A DNA stretch of 64,000 nt from assembly GCA_022766165.1 (NCBI GenBank), contig QYLO01000007.1, forward strand, positions 1-64,000, in the 5' to 3' direction. The notes below the pieces were generated by a model that was not told the DNA's origin, did not search any database, and was given only the letters and a program-made list of their open reading frames with translations. Every line of letters starts with the position of its first letter. Within the stretch, counting starts at the first letter, position 1. The stretch comes from Candidatus Electrothrix gigas (lineage in GTDB: Bacteria; Desulfobacterota; Desulfobulbia; Desulfobulbales; Desulfobulbaceae). Positions 63,836 to 64,000 of the stretch are shown piece by piece. Both the position numbers and the translations under genes were made by a program.

Positions 63836-64000
63836 TTAGTTAACATTTTTTTCAATCCGACTAATAAACTCTTGAGCTGTTTCAGGATCGCCAATTTCTT
63901 CCACTAAAGCCGTGGTTAACTCTATAATACGGGTAGCAACAATAGGCCCATCTTGCTGCCATTGTTTAATATACTCATCAAGAATCATACGAGCGGCTGG
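63836..64000 (-). CDS. C-terminal part of an unidentified protein (runs off the right edge)
   Basis: The leftward frame ends with AARMILDEYIKQWQQDGPIV, ATRIIELTTALVEEIGDPET and AQEFISRIEKNVN, then TAA at 63836-63838. The 54 residues are helical and not recognised. Directly after the stop the DNA repeats ATGTTAACTAAT. Confidence 0.65.
   Translation of the reverse strand, partial: PAARMILDEYIKQWQQDGPIVATRIIELTTALVEEIGDPETAQEFISRIEKNVN

Overview
The window looks like chromosomal DNA of a Gram-negative, anaerobe-type bacterium in the Desulfobacterota. The best guess is a Desulfobulbaceae-like organism, possibly a filamentous cable bacterium. This rests on the mix of housekeeping genes (glmS, pyrE, argS, serS, aspS, hisS, tatC, pcnB, mnmA, gdhA, bpt), a BvgS-like sensor kinase, an FmdB-type zinc ribbon, a dual-CXXC small protein, MORN and caspase proteins, and many short repeats. 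No rRNA, tRNA or CRISPR array was recognised. The taxonomic call is inference, not a database result.

Layout. 1-3893: a MoxR-type AAA ATPase followed by a large SUMF1-fold protein that runs off the left edge. 4211-13202: a membrane protein of unknown role, glmS, a Nudix hydrolase, pyrE, a small zinc-ribbon protein, a DUF2301 membrane protein, a Twinkle/DnaB-like primase-helicase, a Uma2 nuclease and a DUF1287 protein. 13286-15346: the most interesting stretch. An EACC1-like gene overlaps a caspase whose C-terminal Lcl/DUF1566 domain ends in an NNC-codon-rich tract that looks like a diversity-generating-retroelement (DGR) variable region, followed by 24-bp self-complementary tandem repeats. 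15409-16639: a PD-(D/E)XK-like protein and a decayed gene. 16646-26371: argS, a glycosyltransferase, serS, tatC, DUF523, a divIC/ftsB-like gene and a 1279-residue hybrid kinase. 26510-33624: FmdB-like protein, uracil-DNA glycosylase, rmlD-rmlA, a phosphohexomutase, a mannose-1-phosphate guanylyltransferase and mnmA. Together these sugar genes supply dTDP-rhamnose and GDP-mannose precursors for surface polysaccharide.

33746-40431: a membrane cNMP-binding protein, an LD-carboxypeptidase, a lipoprotein, glutamate dehydrogenase and the aminoacyl-tRNA-protein transferase Bpt. 40555-45000: an accessory, partly AT-rich patch with an AAA/DUF1703 nuclease, a GT-C-type membrane glycosyltransferase sitting behind a duplicated 5' stub of the DUF1703 gene, small hypothetical genes and an integrase relic. 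45037-48666: hisS, a frameshifted PilZ gene and aspS in one direction, with an 84-bp MITE-like element between the last two. 48944-52822: nitronate monooxygenase, pcnB and a FecR protein with three 59-residue repeats.

52856-64000: a leftward cluster with a MORN-repeat protein, an M20 amidohydrolase, a GCS2 glutamate-cysteine ligase, gamma-glutamyltransferase and YejB/YejE peptide-type ABC permeases. It is interrupted by an IS4-like insertion sequence and by a 187-bp duplication of the ggt-yejB junction. These genes may handle gamma-glutamyl peptides or thiols, but no binding protein or ATPase for the transporter is present in the window.
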